DNA from: VRUE01 sp963728365
GTDB taxonomy: Bacteria > Actinomycetota > Thermoleophilia > Solirubrobacterales > 70-9
Assembly (NCBI GenBank): GCA_963728365.1
Contig: CAVSJI010000002.1
Coordinates: 1-64,000, forward strand
DNA: 64,000 nt
Direction of reading: 5' to 3'
The notes beneath the pieces were generated by a model. It saw only the letters and a program-made list of their open reading frames with translations. It had not been told where the DNA came from and ran no database searches. How positions within the stretch are numbered: the first letter of the stretch is position 1; every line of letters starts with the position of its first letter. Shown piece by piece: positions 40,901 through 46,900 of the stretch. Both the position numbers and the translations under genes were made by a program.

Positions 40901-43900
40901 CGAGCAGCCCGTCGCGCCCGCCGGCGGTGCGCAGCTGCTCGGGTGAGATCGGACGAGCGAGGAGCGAACCGACACTGGCCAGCGGCTCGCCCTCGACATC
41001 GGCGAGGGCGAGGCTGAGCCCCTCCGCCTGGCGCACTATCGCGACGCGCAGGGCATCGGCGCCGACGGCGGCGAGACCGACGCACTGCCAGCTGAAGGGC
41101 AACCGCAGCTCGGGGGGCGGCTCGCCGGCCGTGAGGTCGGCAAGCAGGCCGGCGTGCAGGGCGGCGTCGAGCAGGGCGGGATGCAGCTGGTAGTCCTGTG
41201 CGTCGTCGGCTTGTGCCTGGTCGAGCGAGACCTCGGCGTAGATCTCGTCGCCGTGCCTCCAGGCCCGAGTGAGGCCCTGGAAGGCCGGCCCATACTCGAG
41301 GCCAGCCTCGGCGAGGCGGTCGTAGAGGAACTCGCTCTGGAGTGGCTCAGCGCCTTCGGGCGGCCAGACCGAGGGGAAGGCCGCCAGCCCCACAGGCGTC
41401 TCAGCGAGGATGCCCTCGGCGTTCAGCGACCACTCCGGCTCCCCGCCCGGGCGGGAGAAGAGCTTGATCTCGCGGTTGCCCAGCTCGTCGGGCGCGGAGA
41501 CCGCGACCTGGACCTGCACGGCGCCGGTCTCGGGCAGCACCAGCGGCGCCTGCAGGGTGAGCTCGGCGACCTGCTCGGCGCCGAGCTGCTCGGCGGCGGC
41601 CAGGGCGAGCTCGAGGAAGGCGGTGCCGGGCATGAGCACGGTGCCGCCGACGGCGTGATCGGCCAGCCAGGGGTGGGTGGCCAGGGAGATGCGGCCGGTG
41701 AGGGTGAGCGTGTCCCCAGAGGGATCCTCGATCGCCGCGCCGAGCAATGGATGCCCTGCCCCTGAGAGGCCGAGCGAGCTCGGGTCCCCCGAGGCGCCCC
41801 CCGGGCTCAGCCAGTAGCGCTTGCGCTGGAAGGGGTAGGTGGGAAGCGGGGCGCGCTTTGGCTCGGTGCCCGCGAAGAAGCTCTGCCAGCGGACCTTCGC
41901 CCCTGCGGCGTGGGCGGCGCCCAGGGCAAGCGTCGCGGTCTCGGGCTCCGGGCGTCCCTCCCTGAGGGTGGGGATCAGGGCCGGGGGCCTCTCGGCGCCC
42001 TCGACGCACTCGGCCGCCATCGCGGTGAGCACCGGGTCGGGGCCGAGCTCCACCAAGGCCGTGGCGCCCCGGGCGAGGAGGGTGCCGACCGAGTCGGCGA
42101 AGCGCACCGCCGAGCGCACGTGGGAGACCCAGTAGGCGGGGTCGGTGGCCTGCTCGGCGCTGAGCAGCTCGCCAGTGAGGTTGGAGACGATCGGGATCTG
42201 CGGCTCGGCGTAGGAGAGGGAGGCCGCGACTTCGGCGAAGGCCTCCATCATCGGCTCGATCAGGGGCGAGTGAAAGGCGTGGGAGACCTGTAGGCGCTTG
42301 GTCTTGCGGCCGCGCTCCTCCCAGAGGGACTGCTGGGCTTCGATCGCCTGCCCATCGCCGGAGATCACGGTCGAGGTTGGGCTGTTGAGCGCCGCGATCG
42401 AGAGCTCTGCCTGCAGCCCCTCGATCGCCTTGGCGACCTCGGGCTCGCTGGCCTGGACCGCGAGCATCGCCCCGCCGGAGGGCAGGGCGCCCATCAGGGC
42501 GCCGCGGGCGCAGATCAGGCGGGCGGCGTCGGGCAGGGAGAGCACGCCGGCGATCTGGGCGGCGGAGATCTCCCCGACCGAGTGGCCGGCGAGCAGCTCG
42601 GGGAGGAGACCCCAGCTCTCCAGCAGGCGGTGAAGCGCCAGGTGGGTGGCGAAGAGGGCGGGCTGGGCGTAGGCGGTGTCGCCCAGCAGCTCTGCCTGCG
42701 GCGATCCCGGCTCGGCGAAGAGCAGGTCGCGGAGCGAGAGCTCCAGGTGGGGGTCGATCTCCGCCAGGGCTTCCTCGAGGGCTTCCGCGTAGGCGGGGTA
42801 GGTCTCGTGCAGCTCCTTGCCCATCCCCGGCCTCTGCGATCCCTGGCCGCTGAGCAGGTAGGCGAGGCGGCCGGGGTTGGCGGTGGCGGTGGCGCTCGAT
42901 GGGGAGAGCCGACCCTCGGCGATCGCCTGAAGGGAGTCGAGCAGCTGCTCGCGCTCGGCGCCGACCGCCACGGCGCGGTGGGGGAAGGCGCTTCTGGTGG
43001 CGAGCAGCGAGTGGGCGGTGTCGAGCAGGCTCTGCTCGGGGTTGGCCTCGAGGTGGGCCTTGAGCCGCGCCGCGGACTCGGCGAGAGCCTGCCCGGATTT
43101 GGCCGAGAGGGCGAGGGGGAGCGGACCGTTGAGGGTTTCGGTCCTCCCCTCGCCCTCTTCGGCCTCGATCCGGGCGGGCCCCTGCTCGAGGATCAGGTGG
43201 GCGTTGGTGCCCGAGGCGCCGAAGGAGGAGACCGCTGCGCGGCGCGGGCGCTCCTCCCTCGCCTCCCACTCGGCCGCCTCGGTGAGCAGCTCGATCCGCC
43301 CCGCCTCCCACTCGACCTTCGAGGAGGGAGCGTCGACGTGAAGCGTCTTGGGCATCACGCCCTCGCGCATCGCCAACACCGCCTTGATCGCCCCGGACAC
43401 TCCCGCCGCCGCCGCCGTGTGGCCGACGTTGGACTTCAGCGAGCCGAGCTTCAGCGGCGCCTCTCTGTCCTGGCCGTAGGTGGCGAGCAGGGCGCCCGCC
43501 TCGATCGGGTCGCCGAGGGTGGTGCCCGTGCCGTGGGCCTCGACCATGTCGACGTCGTTCGGCTCGATCCCGGCGGCCGCGAGCGCCTGGCGGATCACCT
43601 GTTCCTGCGCCGGCCCATTGGGAGCGGTCAGCCCGTTGGAGGCGCCGTCCTGGTTGACGGCCGAGCCGCGGATCGTGGCCAGCACCTCGTGCCCGCCGGC
43701 CTCGGCGTCGGCCAATCGCGCGAGGACGAGCAGGCCGATCCCCTCGCTGAAACCGGTGCCGTCCGCCGCCTCCGCGAAGGGCTTGCAGCGGCCGTCGGCG
43801 GCGAGGCCGCCCTGTCGCGAGAACTCGGCGAAGACCGAGGGAGCGGCGAGAACCGAGACTCCGCCGGAGAGCGCGATGTCGCACTCGCCGGCACGCAGCG

Positions 43901-46900
43901 CTTGACAGGCGAGGTGAGTGGCGACCAGCGAGGAGGAGCAGGCGGTGTCGATGGTCATCGCAGGTCCCTCGAGGCCGAGCGTGTAGGCGAGGCGGCCGGA
44001 GACGATGCCGGCCGCCGTCCCCGGCGCCATGCCGTGCTCCGCCGAGCCGTACTCCTGGTACATCACGCCGGCGAAGACACCGGTCGGTGTGCCGCGCAGC
44101 GAGCCAGGGTCGATGCCGGCGTCCTCGAGCGCCTCCCAGGCGCCTTCGAGCAGCAGGCGCTGCTGCGGGTCGATCGCGGCGGCCTCGCGTGGGGCGATGC
44201 CGAAGAAGGAAGCGTCAAAATCGGCGGCGTCCGCCAGGAACCCGCCTTCCATAGTCTGACCGTGCCCGTTCGGGCTCGAGTCATAGAGCCGCTCCAAATC
44301 CCACCCTCGATCCTCGGGGAAGGGCTCGATCGCGTCGCGCTCCTCGGCGACCAAGCGCCAGAGCTCCTCGGGAGAGGAGACGCCGCCCGGGAGCCGGCAG
44401 GACATGCCGACGATGGCGATCGGCTCATCGGTCGCCTGGGAGCGCCTGACCGCAGTTCGCGCGAGGTCGGAGGCTGTGACCTCGGCGAGCAGGTAGGCGG
44501 CGAGCTCCTCGGCGCTGGGACGGTCGAAGACGATCGTCGGCGCGAGCCGCACGCCGGTGAGGGCGCCGAGCCGGTTGCGCAGCTCCAGGGCGGCGAGCGA
44601 GTCGAAGCCCAGCTCCTGGAAGGCGCGGCGCGGTTCGACCGCGGCGGCGGAGTCGTGACCGAGTACGGCGGCGGCCTCCGAGCGAACCACCTCGAGCACG
44701 TGTGACTCGCGCTCTGCCTCCCCCAGCTCGGCCAGCTTGCGGGCCAGCGAACCGCCGCCCTGGGCGCGGCGCTTGGGCAAGCGGATCAACTCTGAGAGAA
44801 GCGGCGGCAAGACGCCGAGCGAGGCCAGCGCGCGCAGGCCAGAGGGCTCGATCGCACAGGCGAGCAGGTCGGAGCGCTCGGACGCGAGAGCGGCGTCGAG
44901 CAGGGTGAGACCTTGCTCGTCGGCAAGCGGCGCGATGCCGCCCCTGCGCAAGCGCTGCACGTCGGCCTCGCTCATCTTCCCGGTGAGGGCGCTTTGGGCC
45001 TGCCAGTACCCCCAGGCGATCGAGGTAGCGGGCAGTCCTTCTGCCTTGCGCAGCCGGGCCAGCGCGTCACAGTAAGCGTTGGCGGCGGCGTAGTTGCCCT
45101 GGCCGGGGGCGCCCAGGGTGCCGGCGGCCGAGGAGAAGCAGACGAAGTGGGTCAGGTCGACGTCCCTGGTCAGCTCGTGCAGCGCGAAGGCAGTCTCGGC
45201 CTTGGGGGCAAAGACGGGACCCAGCTGCTCCGGGGAAAGCGAGTCCACGGTGGCGTCGTCGAGGGCGCCGGCGAGGTGGAAGACGGCGCCCAGGGGGTGC
45301 GCTTCGGGGATCGAGTCAAGGAGCTCCTTCAGCGACCTGGGGTCAGATGCGTCGCAGGCGGCGATTCGCACCTCTGCGCCTCGCTCCTCGAGCTCGTCCT
45401 TCAGCTCCCTCGCGCCAGGGGCCCCCTCTCCATGGCGGGAGACCAGGAGCAGGCGATGGGCGCCGTGGGCTTGGAAGAGGTGACGGGCGGTCAGCGAGCC
45501 GAGCCTGCCGGTGCCGCCGGTTATGAGGACGGTCCGCTCGGGGTCGAGCCGGGCGCTCTCCTCCCCGGCCGGGATGCGGGTCACCCTGGGGAGCAGGGCC
45601 CTGCCCTCGCGCAGGGCGAGCTGGGGCTCCTCGACCTGGGCGAGGGCGGCGTCGAGCGCCGCCTCGGATGCCTCGCTGCCGTCGCTGTCGATCAGCAGGA
45701 AGCTGCCCGGGTGCTCTGCCTGGGCGGAGCGCACCAGGCCCCAGATCGCTGCCCCGGCGGGGTCGGGGGATCGATCTGCGGTTGCGATCGCCCCCTTTGT
45801 GAGGATCGCCAGTCGATCCTCGGGTGAGCGTTCCTCCTTGGCGAGGAATGCCTGGATCGCCTCGAGCGTCTCGATTGCCGCCTGCTTGGCCGCCGCGGGG
45901 TCCGGCGAACCGCCGGGCTCGTGCCGCCACAGCTCGGCCTTCTCCCCATCGCCACTCTCGACCTCATGCTCGCACCAGTGGACTGAGAGCAGGCCCTCCC
46001 GGGATTGGGCGCCCGCAAGCTGCTCGCTCGACACAGGTCGGGCGACGAGCGAGGCGATGCTCGCCACGGGCTCGCCCTCGACGCCATGGAGGGAGATCGA
46101 GGTCTCCTCTCCCCGCAGCGAGAGCGAGGCGCGCAGCTCACCAGCCCCGGCGGTCCTCAGTTCCGCTCCGCGCCAGGCGAAGGGCAGGCGCAACTCCGGC
46201 CTTGCTGCCTCCGATTCCGAGAGGGCGGCGGCAAGGATCGCGTGCAGGGCGGAGTCGAGCAGGGCGGGGTGCAGGCCATAGCTCCGGGCCTCGCCTGCCT
46301 GGGCCTCATCGAGGGAGACCTCGGCAAAGAGCTCATCGCCCTTCCTCCAGGCTCTGCTCAGGCCCTGAAAGGCGGGGCCGTAGTCGAAGCCGCTCTCAGC
46401 GAGGCGGCCGTAGAGGAGCTCGGCGTCGAGCGGCTCGGCGCCCTCGGGGGGCCACTCGCCCTGCAGGCTCGGCGCCCCGGGCGCCGCCTCCTCGGAGAGG
46501 ACGCCCTCGGCGTTCAGCGCCCATTCCCCGCCCTCGCTGCGCGAGTGGATCTCAAAGGGGCGCTCCCCGTTCTCCGAAGAGGGGGAAACCGAGAGTTGGA
46601 CCTGGACCCGGCCCTCCTCAACCAGCAGCAAGGGCGCCTGCAGGGTGAGCTCGGTGACCTGCTCGCAGCCAATCAGCTCGGCGGCGTGCAGGGCGAGCTC
46701 CAGGAAGGCGGTGCCTGGGAAGAGCACGGTGCCGGCAACGGCGTGGTCGGCCAGCCAGGGGTGGGTGGCCAGGGAGACGCGCCCGGTGAGGGTAAGTGCG
46801 TCACCGGCGGGGTCCTCGATCGCCGCGCCGAGCAGCGGGTGCCGGGCGCCGGCGAGGCCGAGCGAGGCAGCGTCCCCGGAAGAGCCCGACTGACTCAGCC